A DNA stretch of 64,000 nucleotides, taken from NCBI GenBank assembly GCA_910586965.1, contig CAJUMF010000014.1, forward strand, positions 1 through 64,000. Reading direction: 5' to 3'. Origin of the DNA: an uncultured Dorea sp. (GTDB taxonomy: Bacteria > Bacillota > Clostridia > Lachnospirales > Lachnospiraceae). Made by a program: the position numbers and the translations under genes. Positions 1-7,626 of the stretch are shown piece after piece. The notes below the pieces were generated by a model that did not search any database, had not been told where the DNA came from, and saw nothing but the letters and a program-made list of their open reading frames with translations. The first letter of the stretch is position 1, and the number at the start of each line of letters is the position of its first letter.

Positions 1-1
1 T

Positions 2-697
2 ATTTTTCTCCTTTCTCAACATATATCAGCATTTAATATTATAAACAATAATTTATATGAGCAATTGACCGTTTATTATAAACATTTATTCTCAGCCATT
101 ATCCCTTCCACATCATTAGGTGAGCTCGTCGGTAGTATTTTCAGTGGCGGCACTCCATCCACGAGCAACGAGGCATATTGGAACGGACATCACTACTGGC
201 TTTCTTCCGGAGAGACATCTGAGCGCTTTATTGTGTCAACTATAAAAACAATAACTGATGCGGGTGTAAATAATTCTTCAACCAAAAAAGCGAACAAATA
301 TGATATCGTAATTGCATCAGCTGGCCAGGGACACACGAGAGGTCAGACATCTATGCTTTTAACCGACACATATGTTAACCAATCAATTATTGTCGTACAT
401 GCGGACTTAGATTACTTGCCATACCTGTTTTGTAATATTGCAAATCGCTATGAAGAGCTTCGGGTAATCTCAAACTCCAATAGCATTCGAGGAAGCCTAA
501 CAACAAAAATAATAGGCTCGTTAAGCATTCCAAAAGCAAATATTACGCAAATACGGCGATTTTCTGATTATGCGTGGCCTATCGTCAAAGCTGTTGAGAA
601 CAACCTTCATGAAAACTGCAGGTTAGCTGTTATGCGGGATACATTACTTCCTCGGCTAATGTCCGGCGAACTTGATGTCTCTGATATCGACCTCTAA
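2..697 (+). CDS. hsdS: Type I restriction specificity subunit HsdS, C-terminal part (cut by window edge)
   Basis: DNA-recognition subunit of a type I restriction-modification enzyme. The frame is open back to base 2 with no in-frame stop, so this is the 3' part of a longer gene running in from outside the window; a TTG at 65 should not be taken as the start. The visible part holds the end of the central spacer helix (Ile-Asn-Asn-Asn-Leu at 41-55), one target-recognition domain with the usual 'SGGTPS' and 'GSLTTKIIGSL'-type segments, and the typical HsdS ending 'LPRLMSGELDVSDIDL'. It faces the second hsdS at 1496-2005 and shares with it a 15-bp inverted repeat in the same reading frame, so the two may exchange recognition domains by inversion. 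The family assignment is firm; activity is unknown because the start is not visible. Confidence 0.85.
   Translation: MFLLSQHISAFNIINNNLYEQLTVYYKHLFSAIIPSTSLGELVGSIFSGGTPSTSNEAYWNGHHYWLSSGETSERFIVSTIKTITDAGVNNSSTKKANKYDIVIASAGQGHTRGQTSMLLTDTYVNQSIIVVHADLDYLPYLFCNIANRYEELRVISNSNSIRGSLTTKIIGSLSIPKANITQIRRFSDYAWPIVKAVENNLHENCRLAVMRDTLLPRLMSGELDVSDIDL
41..55 (+). repeat. Left arm of hsdS inverted repeat
   Basis: ATAAACAATAATTTA, exactly repeated in inverted orientation at 1544-1558. In both hsdS genes it encodes Ile-Asn-Asn-Asn-Leu in the same frame within the central spacer helix, so inversion of the segment between the arms would give in-frame hybrids. Confidence 0.8.
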
Positions 698-852
698 ACC
701 GCCTGTAGACTCGAAAATGGCTTTTCCGTTTCCGCGTTACCGCAGCAATCTATTTTTTCAGCATCTTCCCATTCGCGGTGCACAGTAAATTAACATTGTA
801 TCAATATTGCAGTTATGATACAATCATATTACAAAATCAATGGAGGTGCAAT

Positions 853-1116
853 ATGGCAACATTACAAATTCGTATTGATGATACATTAAAAAAGCAAGCT
901 GACACACTATTTTCCAGCCTTGGACTGGACACTTCAACGGCAATACGCATTTTTTTGAATGCGTCTATTGAAAATAACGGAATTCCTTTTAATGTAAGAC
1001 ATAATTCAATTCCATCCTCCCTTCAAGAAGCCGTTTACGATAGCAGATTCCGTAAAAATCTGAATGGTCCTTTTGAGAGCGCAGAAGATGCTGTCGCTTC
1101 TATGCTAGAGGATTAG
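853..1116 (+). CDS. RelB/DinJ-family antitoxin
   Basis: Antitoxin of a type II toxin-antitoxin pair (87 aa). The N-terminus 'MATLQIRIDDTLKKQADTLF' is the ribbon-helix-helix DNA-binding part of the RelB/DinJ family, and the rest would wrap the toxin. The ATG at 853 follows GGAGGTG at a suitable distance; longer upstream frames lack such a site. The toxin gene starts 3 bases after the stop, as usual for these operons. The pair lies inside the DNA flanked by the hsdS inverted repeats. Because the partner toxin is frameshifted, this antitoxin may now act only as a DNA-binding repressor or be a leftover. Confidence 0.85.
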   Translation: MATLQIRIDDTLKKQADTLFSSLGLDTSTAIRIFLNASIENNGIPFNVRHNSIPSSLQEAVYDSRFRKNLNGPFESAEDAVASMLED

Positions 1117-1119
1117 CCT

Positions 1120-1397
1120 ATGTATAAAATTGTTTACACCAATCGCATGAAGAAAGATGTCAAATTAATGAAAAAACGAGGCAAAGATATCGGAAAACTT
1201 ACAAATGTACTTTCATTGCTTGCAAGCGGTGAACCATTACCTGTTCAATATAGAGATCATTCTCTGTCCGGTACCTGCGTGATTTTAGGGAATGCCACCT
1301 AGAACCTGATTGGCTGCTTATGTATCAAATCTATCAAGATACTCTTATCCTTTCAGCTACTGCAACTGGCAGTCATGCGGATTTGTTTGGAAAATAA
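1120..1397 (+). pseudogene. YafQ-family mRNA interferase toxin, frameshifted
   Basis: The first frame gives 'MYKIVYTNRMKKDVKLMKKRGKD...QYRDHSLSGTC', a typical YafQ/RelE-superfamily toxin start, then departs from the family and stops at 1302. Adding one base between 1278 and 1279 restores the family sequence: RDFRECHLEPDWLLMYQIYQDTLILS and so on to 'GSHADLFGK' with a stop at 1395-1397, giving 92 aa, the normal YafQ length. The restored tail holds the His and Phe that are catalytic in YafQ (established for the E. coli protein), and the intact 60-residue product lacks them. The likely state is therefore an inactivated toxin, unless the missing base is a sequencing error. Confidence 0.85.
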
Positions 1398-1415
1398 ATT
1401 TTTTATGCCGCCAAG

Positions 1416-1459
1416 CTACGCTCTCGGCTAAGCCGGGAGCTATCGGGCATTCGCCCGAT
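1416..1459. repeat. Pair of small palindromes between the convergent hsdS genes
   Basis: Two adjacent hairpins: CTC/GAG around CGGCT-a-AGCCG at about 1420-1438, and ATCGGGC/GCCCGAT at 1442-1459 with a 4-base loop. They lie just past the end of the minus-strand hsdS and could act as its terminator, although no clear T run follows. The GGCTAAGC core resembles palindromic spacers near 15.1 and 18.1 kb. Confidence 0.45.
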
Positions 1460-1495
1460 GAACCATTGACGATATGCAGCCTTACATGAGCAAGC

Positions 1496-2005
1496 TCACG
1501 GTGGCTGACATCGCCGATGTTTCGTCAAGCTCATTGCATACATTAAATTATTGTTTATCGCATTGTTCAGTTCAATTTTTTCATCTATTGGATTAAGACA
1601 AGACAGTATTTTCCCCTGTTCTTCCAATGAAGGAATTTCAAATTCGAGTCTATTGAGAGTCTCTGTTCTCAAACTTGGAATTGTTGTTCCTTCATTATAG
1701 ATATTTAAGTCAATCAACGACATAATATAGTACAAGTATTTTGGTATCACAAGCTCAGTATTAACAATAGTATAGAAAAGTGTATCAACTGTCCAAAATG
1801 GTTGTTCCACATATTTCACTTTTCCTATTGTACCTTTTCTTCCAATTAAAACAGATGGCTTGTCATAAAGAGCTGTTGTTGCATATCCCATTAATCCTCC
1901 TGTTCCGAAAATAGGAATATCGCCAGTCTCAGAAAGAACCTTTTTCTGATTTTTTCCGTATTTGATCGTTGCTAAATCAGAAAGGACATACTTATTACAT
2001 TTCAT
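1496..2005 (-). CDS. hsdS: Type I restriction specificity subunit HsdS, short (one recognition domain)
   Basis: Specificity subunit reading with hsdM. The 169-residue product has one N-terminal recognition domain ('YVLSDLATIKYGKNQKK', 'IPIFGTGGLMGYA', 'SVLIGRKGTIGKV') and the first spacer helix, then after Ile-Asn-Asn-Asn-Leu only 15 more residues before the stop. Normal HsdS has two recognition domains and about 400 residues, so this gene lacks its second half. A matching second half lies at 56-697 on the other strand beyond an inverted copy of the same 15 bases. The chosen ATG at 2005 overlaps the end of hsdM by 11 bases; an upstream in-frame ATG at 2038 is possible. Half-size HsdS can sometimes dimerise, so activity cannot be excluded. 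Confidence 0.85.
   Translation of the reverse strand: MKCNKYVLSDLATIKYGKNQKKVLSETGDIPIFGTGGLMGYATTALYDKPSVLIGRKGTIGKVKYVEQPFWTVDTLFYTIVNTELVIPKYLYYIMSLIDLNIYNEGTTIPSLRTETLNRLEFEIPSLEEQGKILSCLNPIDEKIELNNAINNNLMYAMSLTKHRRCQPP
1544..1558 (-). repeat. Right arm of hsdS inverted repeat
   Basis: Reverse complement of 41-55 over all 15 bases and in frame with Ile-Asn-Asn-Asn-Leu of the minus-strand hsdS. The DNA between the arms (56-1543) carries the alternative hsdS 3' end and the toxin-antitoxin pair. Confidence 0.8.
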
Positions 2006-3500
2006 ACCCAATTGCCCCCAGCTTCTTGCGGATTTCATCTTCTAACTCATGCGACTTTGCAAACATCTCCGACAACTCGGAAGTCAGTCGAGTCATCTTT
2101 TCTTCAAACGGTTCTCCGTCATCTTCCACTTCTTCAATTCCAACATATCTGCCCGGTGTCAGAATAAAGTCTTGCTTTTCAACCCCTTGAAGATCGGCAA
2201 CTGCACAGAATCCTTTTACATTTTCAAGTATACCCTCTTGAAACTGTGTAAATGTATCTGCCAGCTTCTGAATATCTTCATCAGTAAAATCTCTGTGTTT
2301 ACGGTCAACCATATACCCCATCTTACGTGCGTCAATAAACAGAGTTTTACCCTTCTGTTTCTTATTCTTGGAAATAAACCAAAGAGTAACCGGAATCGTA
2401 ACGCTGTAAAAAAGCTGTGTCGGCAGTGCAACAATACCTTCCACGAGATCAGCCTGAACGATATTCTTTCTGATTTCTCCTTCACCGCTTGACTGAGAAG
2501 ATAACGCACCATTCGCAAGCACAAGACCAATCTTTCCATTCGGAGCAAGGTGATGTATCATATGCTGTATCCAAGCATAGTTGGCATTGCCTGCAGGCGG
2601 AGTTCCGTATTTCCAACGGACATCATCTTTAAGCTTTTCCTGTCCCCAGTTTGAAAGATTAAATGGCGGATTCGCCATTATGAAATCTGCTTTCATAGTT
2701 TTATGCAAATCATTGAAGAATGTATCAGCCTGATATGAGCCAAAGTCTGCATCAATACCGCGAATAGCCATATTCATTTTTGCCATTTTCCAAGTATCGG
2801 CATTGGATTCCTGACCATAAACGGCGATTTCTCCACGCTTTCCACTATGTGCCTGAATGAACTTTGCACTCTGTACAAACATACCGCCTGAACCACAGCA
2901 AGGATCATAAACACGGCAATTCTTAAACGGCTTTAATATTGCAACGATTGTTTTAACAATACTTGCCGGTGTATAGAACTCACCGCCTTTAACACCTTCA
3001 TAAGCGGCAAACTGCTGGATACAATACTCATAAGTCCTACCTAGAAGGTCTTTGCTTTCTTCGGTGTCACCCATATCCATATTGGTGAACAGATCGACAA
3101 CGTCGCCCAACACACGCTTATCCAAATCAGGACTTGCATAGTTCTTAGGCAAAACATTTTTAAGAGAGGTGTTTTCCTTTTCGATTGCTCTCATAGCATC
3201 GTCGATAACCATGCCAATCTCAGGGGTATGGGCTGCGTCTCTAATCTTGTCCCAACGGGCGTCCTCCGGCACAAAAAAGATATTATCTTCTGCGTATGCG
3301 TCCTTATCATCTTCAAATCCATCGCCCTCATCAATAAGCTGTTGATAACGTTTTTCAAAAGCACTTGAAATATAACGCAAGAAAATAAGACCCACAATTA
3401 CCTTCCTATATTCTGCTGCGGGAATATGTCCCCATAAAACACATGCAGCATCCCATATTTGTTTTTCAAATCCAATATTAGCATTATTACCCGAAGCCAT
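1995..3500 (-). CDS. hsdM: Type I restriction-modification DNA methyltransferase subunit HsdM
   Basis: N6-adenine methyltransferase subunit of a type I system (501 aa, normal length). It methylates host DNA at the site chosen by HsdS and forms the core for HsdR. The N-terminal HsdM helical domain is followed by the SAM-binding motif 'DPCCGSGG' at residues 199-206 and the catalytic 'NPPF' at 277-280. The ATG at 3500 is preceded by AGAGGG. hsdS overlaps its 3' end, as expected for an M-S operon. No hsdR is visible here; it may lie beyond the left edge next to the facing hsdS, or the system may be methylation-only. Confidence 0.95.
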   Translation of the reverse strand: MASGNNANIGFEKQIWDAACVLWGHIPAAEYRKVIVGLIFLRYISSAFEKRYQQLIDEGDGFEDDKDAYAEDNIFFVPEDARWDKIRDAAHTPEIGMVIDDAMRAIEKENTSLKNVLPKNYASPDLDKRVLGDVVDLFTNMDMGDTEESKDLLGRTYEYCIQQFAAYEGVKGGEFYTPASIVKTIVAILKPFKNCRVYDPCCGSGGMFVQSAKFIQAHSGKRGEIAVYGQESNADTWKMAKMNMAIRGIDADFGSYQADTFFNDLHKTMKADFIMANPPFNLSNWGQEKLKDDVRWKYGTPPAGNANYAWIQHMIHHLAPNGKIGLVLANGALSSQSSGEGEIRKNIVQADLVEGIVALPTQLFYSVTIPVTLWFISKNKKQKGKTLFIDARKMGYMVDRKHRDFTDEDIQKLADTFTQFQEGILENVKGFCAVADLQGVEKQDFILTPGRYVGIEEVEDDGEPFEEKMTRLTSELSEMFAKSHELEDEIRKKLGAIGYEM

Positions 3501-3539
3501 ATTTTCCCTCTCTTTCGTCCATTGTACAAAATCAATTGA

Positions 3540-3698
3540 TTACTCTTTTCCAGACTCATGTTCTGACAACATGACCAGATATCCTGCAAACAATTTCTCC
3601 ATGATTACGCCCGCTCTTTTTCCTTCGGAACATAACACACGAACTCTTCAATCTGATAAATTCCATTTTTCTGCAGTCTCTTTTACACTAATATGCAT
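3540..3698 (-). pseudogene. Small helix-turn-helix protein remnant upstream of hsdM
   Basis: From an ATG at 3698 with an upstream AGG-rich site the frame reads 'MHISVKETAEKWNLSD', an in-frame TGA at 3648-3650, then 'RVRVLCSEGKRAGVI...' to a TAA at 3540. This resembles the short DNA-binding proteins with an 'SVKEAAEKWNISDRRVQ.LCSEGRI' helix-turn-helix often found beside mobile and restriction loci. The stop and an unfamiliar C-terminal end suggest decay. No selenocysteine role is proposed, since the family has Arg or similar there. The 7-residue spacing hairpin CATGTT/AACATG at 3557-3573 lies inside it. Confidence 0.45.
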
Positions 3699-3786
3699 TC
3701 CTTGCACCTCACCAATATTCAATCCACCCTGCGGTCCGAACCGTATTCATGCGATTATTATATCTTACATACGGAATAATAGCAAT

Positions 3787-3818
3787 GTAAAAGGCACCCT
3801 GATTTCTCAGAATGCCTT
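3787..3818 (-). terminator. Terminator of the ribosomal/alpha operon after rplQ
   Basis: AAGGCA/TGCCTT stem (3791-3796 with 3813-3818) with an inner CTGA/TCAG pair, followed on the minus strand by TTTT. It lies 17 bases past the rplQ stop. Confidence 0.8.
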
Positions 3819-3834
3819 CATCATCTTTATTCAA

Positions 3835-4371
3835 CTATACAAGCTCAATCTGAACCATCATCGCAGCGTCACCCTTACGCTGACCAATCTTGATAATTCT
3901 TGTATAACCGCCGTGACGATTCTCATACTTCGGTGCAATCTCGTCAAATAACTTAGCGACAAGGTCTACCTGCTTTGTATTTTTCTTTCTTCCTGCCTGT
4001 GCTGCCGGAACTTCTTTTACCGGATAGAGAACCTTGAGCATCTGACGGCGCGCATGAAGTCTGCCCGGAAGATCTTTCTTAATCTTCTTGTCAACTTCAT
4101 CGTATACAGTAACTTTCTTTCCGTCTACAACCTCTTTTACTCTCTTTCCATCCTTGTCCTTGCGGGCAACTTTGGCTTTCACAGTAACCTCTTCAAAGTT
4201 ATCTCTCTCTTTTACAGCCAAGGCAATCAGATGCTCTGCAATCTTGCGTATCTCCTTTGCCTTCGTCTCTGTCGTAACAATCTTGCCATTATTAAGCAAC
4301 GCTGTTACCTGATTTCTTAATAACGCTTTTCTCTGGCTTGATGTTCTGCCAAGTTTTCTATACTTTGCCAT
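3835..4371 (-). CDS. rplQ: 50S ribosomal protein L17, with internal extension
   Basis: Large-subunit protein L17, last gene of the alpha operon. N-terminal 'MAKYRKLGRTSSQRKALLRNQ' and C-terminal 'RHGGYTRIIKIGQRKGDAAMMVQIELV' are diagnostic. At 178 aa it is about 60 longer than Bacillus L17. The extra residues form a charged block at about 54-103, placed before the conserved 'LHARRQ', plus extra length before 'LVAKLF'. Long L17 forms occur in Lachnospiraceae, which supports the taxonomic placement. It reads from the operon promoter upstream of rpmJ and ends at a terminator. Confidence 0.97.
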   Translation of the reverse strand: MAKYRKLGRTSSQRKALLRNQVTALLNNGKIVTTETKAKEIRKIAEHLIALAVKERDNFEEVTVKAKVARKDKDGKRVKEVVDGKKVTVYDEVDKKIKKDLPGRLHARRQMLKVLYPVKEVPAAQAGRKKNTKQVDLVAKLFDEIAPKYENRHGGYTRIIKIGQRKGDAAMMVQIELV

Positions 4372-4481
4372 CTTTCTAATCCTCCATTATTTACATCTGG
4401 TCCCTTTTTTTATCCAGTTTCCAAATGCTCTGCCAAGCTCTTCGGACTTATTGACAGAAATTATTATTACTATAGAACGTC

Positions 4482-5441
4482 TTATTCTTCACCCTTGCTC
4501 AGGCTCAGACCTAATTCATCCAACTTTGCGAGCACTTCCTCCAAAGACTTCCGTCCAAGGTTACGCACCTTCATCATATCTTCCGGTGTTCTGTTCGTCA
4601 ATTCTTCTACCGTATTGATACCCGCTCTCTTAAGACAGTTATAAGAACGAACTGACAATTCCAGTTCATCAATACTCATTTCAAGGACTTTTTCTTTTTC
4701 GTCATCCTCTTTTTCAATCATAACCTCTGCTGCCTGCGCCACTTCGGAAAGATCAATGAAGAGTTTCAGATGTTCGCTAAGTACTTTCGCCGCCAAACTA
4801 ATTGCCTCATCCGGAAGCAATGTTCCATTCGTGTATACATCCAATGTGAGCTTATCAAAGTCTGTAATCTGTCCTACACGCGTATTCTCTACGGTTAAAT
4901 TCACCCGTTCGATTGGTGTGTAGATCGAGTCAATCGGAATGACAGCAATCGGTAAATCTTCATTTTTGTTCTTGTCAGCACTCACATAGCCCCTGCCATT
5001 GGTAATGGTAATTTCCATGTAAAGCTTACTGTCTGCCCCGCCGTTCAATGTTGCGATGACTGTCTCCGGATTCATGATCTCAATATCTGGATCCACTTGA
5101 ATATCTGCGGCTGTTACAACACCTTCACCTTCAAATTCGATATAAGCTGTCTTCGGCTCATCTGTCTCAGATGTATTTTTAATAGCCAGCGATTTCAAAT
5201 TCATGACAATCTCAGTAACATCTTCTTTCACCCCTGGGATGGAACTGAACTCATGCAAAACACCATCAATCTTTACCTGACTGATTGCTGTACCCGGCAA
5301 AGACGAGAGCATGATTCTTCTAAGGGAGTTACCTAATGTTGTACCATAACCTCTTTCCAACGGTTCAACAACAAATCTTCCATATTTCTTATCTTCTGAA
5401 ATCTCTGTAATTTCAATATTTGGTTTATTAAAATCAAACAC
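4482..5441 (-). CDS. rpoA: DNA-directed RNA polymerase subunit alpha
   Basis: Alpha subunit of RNA polymerase (319 aa), which dimerises to nucleate enzyme assembly and contacts UP elements and activators through its C-terminal domain. The N-terminal domain shows 'GRFVVEPLERGYGTTLGNSLRRIMLSSLPG', and the C-terminal domain shows 'ELELSVRSYNCLKRAGINTVEELTNRT'. A GTG at 5441 is chosen as the start: AGGAGG lies 8 bases upstream and the product begins 'MFDFNKPNIEI' like relatives. A GTG at 5450 directly abuts the Shine-Dalgarno sequence and is unlikely. It lies between rpsD and rplQ as in the standard alpha operon. Confidence 0.97.
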   Translation of the reverse strand: MFDFNKPNIEITEISEDKKYGRFVVEPLERGYGTTLGNSLRRIMLSSLPGTAISQVKIDGVLHEFSSIPGVKEDVTEIVMNLKSLAIKNTSETDEPKTAYIEFEGEGVVTAADIQVDPDIEIMNPETVIATLNGGADSKLYMEITITNGRGYVSADKNKNEDLPIAVIPIDSIYTPIERVNLTVENTRVGQITDFDKLTLDVYTNGTLLPDEAISLAAKVLSEHLKLFIDLSEVAQAAEVMIEKEDDEKEKVLEMSIDELELSVRSYNCLKRAGINTVEELTNRTPEDMMKVRNLGRKSLEEVLAKLDELGLSLSKGEE

Positions 5442-5471
5442 TAAGTCCACCTCCTGTGGTGTTACGGGTTA

Positions 5472-6065
5472 TTATTTAGAATACAACTCGACAATCAGCA
5501 TCTCATCAACCGGAACGTCGATTGCGTCTCTGTTCGGAAGCTCTTTTACAGTCCCCTTTAAGTTCTCTGCATCAACCTCAAGCCAATCCGGAACCATACG
5601 TCCGCCTGTTACTTCTACAATCTCTTTGTATCTTGGTGAGCTTTTGTGTTTTTCTTTAATCTCGATTACATCTCCTGCTTTAATCAAGTAAGAAGGAATG
5701 TTAACCTGTTTTCCGTTTACAAGAACATGTTTGTGGTCAACAATTTGTCTTGCCTCACGGCGAGTTCTTGCAAATCCCATACGGAACACAACATTATCCA
5801 GTCTGGACTCAAGAAGCACCATCAGGTTTTCACCTGTCATACCACTCATCTGTTTTGCTTTCTTATAATAATTTCTGAAAGGCTTCTCTAATACACCATA
5901 GATAAATTTGGCTTTCTGCTTTTCACGTAACTGAAGGCCATACTCACTCATCTTTCTGCTGGATCTCTTTAACTGTCTGTTAGACTTTTTATCAATTCCC
6001 AAATAAACGGGATCCATACCCAATGATCTGCATCTTTTGAGAACCGGAACTCTATTCACTGCCAT
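5472..6065 (-). CDS. rpsD: 30S ribosomal protein S4
   Basis: Primary 16S rRNA-binding protein (197 aa) that starts small-subunit assembly and, in Bacillus, represses its own synthesis. It has an N-terminal S4 region beginning 'MAVNRVPVLKRCRSLG' and an S4 RNA-binding domain ('LESRLDNVVFRMGFARTRREARQIVDHKHVLVNG') at about 85-145. The zinc-binding cysteine cluster of some S4 proteins is absent, so it is the C-minus form. It lies between rpsK and rpoA with a normal AGGAGG start site. Confidence 0.97.
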   Translation of the reverse strand: MAVNRVPVLKRCRSLGMDPVYLGIDKKSNRQLKRSSRKMSEYGLQLREKQKAKFIYGVLEKPFRNYYKKAKQMSGMTGENLMVLLESRLDNVVFRMGFARTRREARQIVDHKHVLVNGKQVNIPSYLIKAGDVIEIKEKHKSSPRYKEIVEVTGGRMVPDWLEVDAENLKGTVKELPNRDAIDVPVDEMLIVELYSK

Positions 6066-6088
6066 GTCTTATCTCCCTCCTATCTTCA

Positions 6089-6484
6089 CTAGACTCTTCT
6101 GCGCTTCGGCGGACGGCAGCCATTGTGCGGTACTGGTGTCACATCTCTGATACTTGTCACATCAATGCCACATGCCTGAAGGGCACGGATTGCTGCTTCT
6201 CTTCCTGAACCAGGTCCTTTAACGAATACATCAACGGATTTCAAACCATGCACCAATGCTGCTTTAGCTGCTGTTTCAGCCGCCATCTGAGCTGCATAGG
6301 GGGTAGATTTCCTTGAACCTCTAAAACCAAGACCGCCTGCACTTGCCCATGAAAGAGCATTGCCCTGCGCATCTGTTAATGTAACGATCGTGTTATTAAA
6401 AGATGACTGGATGTGTGCTTGTCCCCGTTCAACGTTTTTCTTGACACGTTTCTTTGTCACTTTCTTTGTAACTTTCTTTGCCAT
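6089..6484 (-). CDS. rpsK: 30S ribosomal protein S11
   Basis: Platform protein of the small subunit (131 aa), near the Shine-Dalgarno helix. 'GQAHIQSSFNNTIVTLTDAQGNALSWASAGGLGFRGSRKSTPYAAQ' and the end 'THNGCRPPKRRRV'-like tail are diagnostic. The N-terminus is lysine-rich. It follows rpsM and precedes rpsD. Confidence 0.97.
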   Translation of the reverse strand: MAKKVTKKVTKKRVKKNVERGQAHIQSSFNNTIVTLTDAQGNALSWASAGGLGFRGSRKSTPYAAQMAAETAAKAALVHGLKSVDVFVKGPGSGREAAIRALQACGIDVTSIRDVTPVPHNGCRPPKRRRV

Positions 6485-6517
6485 AATAAAACTAACCTAC
6501 ACTTTCCTATAATTGTT

Positions 6518-6886
6518 CTATTTCTTCTTGTTTGCTACTGTTCTCTTCGGACCTTTTCTGGTTCTTGCGTTGGTCTTTGTCTTCTGACCGCGAACCGGAA
6601 GGCCTTTTCTGTGACGGATACCTCTGTAGCATCCGATCTCCTGTAATCTCTTGATGTTAAGAGCAATCTCTCTGCGGAGATCACCTTCTACCATCTGTGT
6701 CTCGTCGATTACTGTGCTGATCTTCTTTACATCATCATCCGTGAGATCTCTGCAACGGATGTCAGGATCTACTCCTGCCTCTGCTAAAATACGGTTTGAA
6801 CTTGTTCTGCCGATTCCGTAGATATAAGTTAATCCGATTTCAACACGTTTGTCTCTTGGTAAGTCTACACCTGCTATACGAGCCAT
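6518..6886 (-). CDS. rpsM: 30S ribosomal protein S13
   Basis: Head protein of the small subunit (122 aa), bridging to the large subunit and touching P-site tRNA. 'MARIAGVDLPRDKRVEIGLTYIYGIG' and the basic tail 'RGQKTKTNARTRKGPKR' are diagnostic. The 248-base leader before it holds two strong hairpins, unlike the tight spacing of its neighbours. Confidence 0.97.
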   Translation of the reverse strand: MARIAGVDLPRDKRVEIGLTYIYGIGRTSSNRILAEAGVDPDIRCRDLTDDDVKKISTVIDETQMVEGDLRREIALNIKRLQEIGCYRGIRHRKGLPVRGQKTKTNARTRKGPKRTVANKKK

Positions 6887-7134
6887 GTAATTTTCCTCCG
6901 TTTTCTTTGTTTTTCATACTGACTTTAATAGGGACTACTGATTTCGTCCAGATACGGTTCGGTATACCCGTATCCTTTCCGGCCACCGCATATTGTAATA
7001 TGACGGTAATGACGGGCCGGCATTAGAAGCAATATACGAGGAAACCACCGGCTTAAGGTGTGTCCTTGTATATTTGAAATAGTCTACACACATCCTGGTG
7101 TGTCAGACTATCAGCCGCCTGATTTGTTGCATAA
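6887..7134 (-). promoter_or_regulatory. Long rpmJ-rpsM spacer with two stable hairpins
   Basis: 248 bases without a gene inside an otherwise tight operon. One hairpin spans 7079-7111: ATAGTCT and ACACAC pair with GTGTGT and AGACTAT around a 6-base loop. A second spans about 7031-7076, with AATATAC and AGGA segments pairing to GTATATT and TCCT. Neither is followed by a T run, so they look like a regulatory or processing leader for rpsM rather than terminators. No known leader family is claimed. Confidence 0.55.
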
Positions 7135-7248
7135 TCATCCCTGACGCTGCTTATGCTTTGGGTTTACGCAAATAATGCGAACGCTTCCTTTTCTTTTAAT
7201 CACTTTGCATTTTTCGCAAATTGGTTTAACTGATGATCTAACCTTCAC
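7135..7248 (-). CDS. rpmJ: 50S ribosomal protein L36
   Basis: Smallest large-subunit protein (37 aa): 'MKVRSSVKPICEKCKVIKRK' and 'VICVNPKHKQRQG'-type ending. It carries the Cys-x-x-Cys plus Cys/His zinc-binding set, i.e. the zinc form. The start is GTG at 7248, 7 bases after AAGGAGG; upstream in-frame ATGs give a non-family extension. It is the first gene after the internal operon promoter. Confidence 0.95.
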   Translation of the reverse strand: MKVRSSVKPICEKCKVIKRKGSVRIICVNPKHKQRQG

Positions 7249-7361
7249 GTCAAATCCTCCTTTCATCCATTGCTCTGCCAACGGTTTACCAGCGCATCTT
7301 CCCTTGTAAATATCATAAAAATCAATATTTACATACAAAAAGCTAGAAAACGCGCTTATAT

Positions 7362-7390
7362 AGTATATCACCCGTATGCAACAAAGTCAA
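7362..7390 (-). promoter_or_regulatory. Promoter of the rpmJ-rpsM-rpsK-rpsD-rpoA-rplQ unit
   Basis: TTGACT (7385-7390) and TATACT (7362-7367) spaced by 17 bases on the minus strand, in the gap between infA and rpmJ. This is a near-consensus housekeeping promoter giving a leader of about 105 bases before rpmJ. Confidence 0.8.
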
Positions 7391-7404
7391 CAGATTTTTA
7401 TCTT

Positions 7405-7623
7405 TTATTTGTCTCTCCAGATAATTCTCCCTTTGGAAAGATCATAAGGAGATAACTCCAGAGTTACTTTATCCCCCGGAAGGATTTTTATAAAATTCAT
7501 ACGAAGTTTTCCGCTGATGTGTGCAAGTACCTGATGGCCATTTTCCAGCTCTACCTGAAACATGGCATTCGGCAGCTTTTCTACTACTGTTCCTTCAATC
7601 TCGATTACGTCAGCCTTTGACAT
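7405..7623 (-). CDS. infA: Translation initiation factor IF-1
   Basis: IF-1 (72 aa, full length) binds the ribosomal A site during initiation. The S1/OB-fold sequence 'MSKADVIEIEGTVVEKLPNAMF' through 'GKLRMNFIKILPGDKVTLELSPYDLSKGRIIWRDK' is nearly invariant in Firmicutes. It lies 3 bases past a KOW-domain gene. Confidence 0.98.
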   Translation of the reverse strand: MSKADVIEIEGTVVEKLPNAMFQVELENGHQVLAHISGKLRMNFIKILPGDKVTLELSPYDLSKGRIIWRDK

Positions 7624-7626
7624 ATA

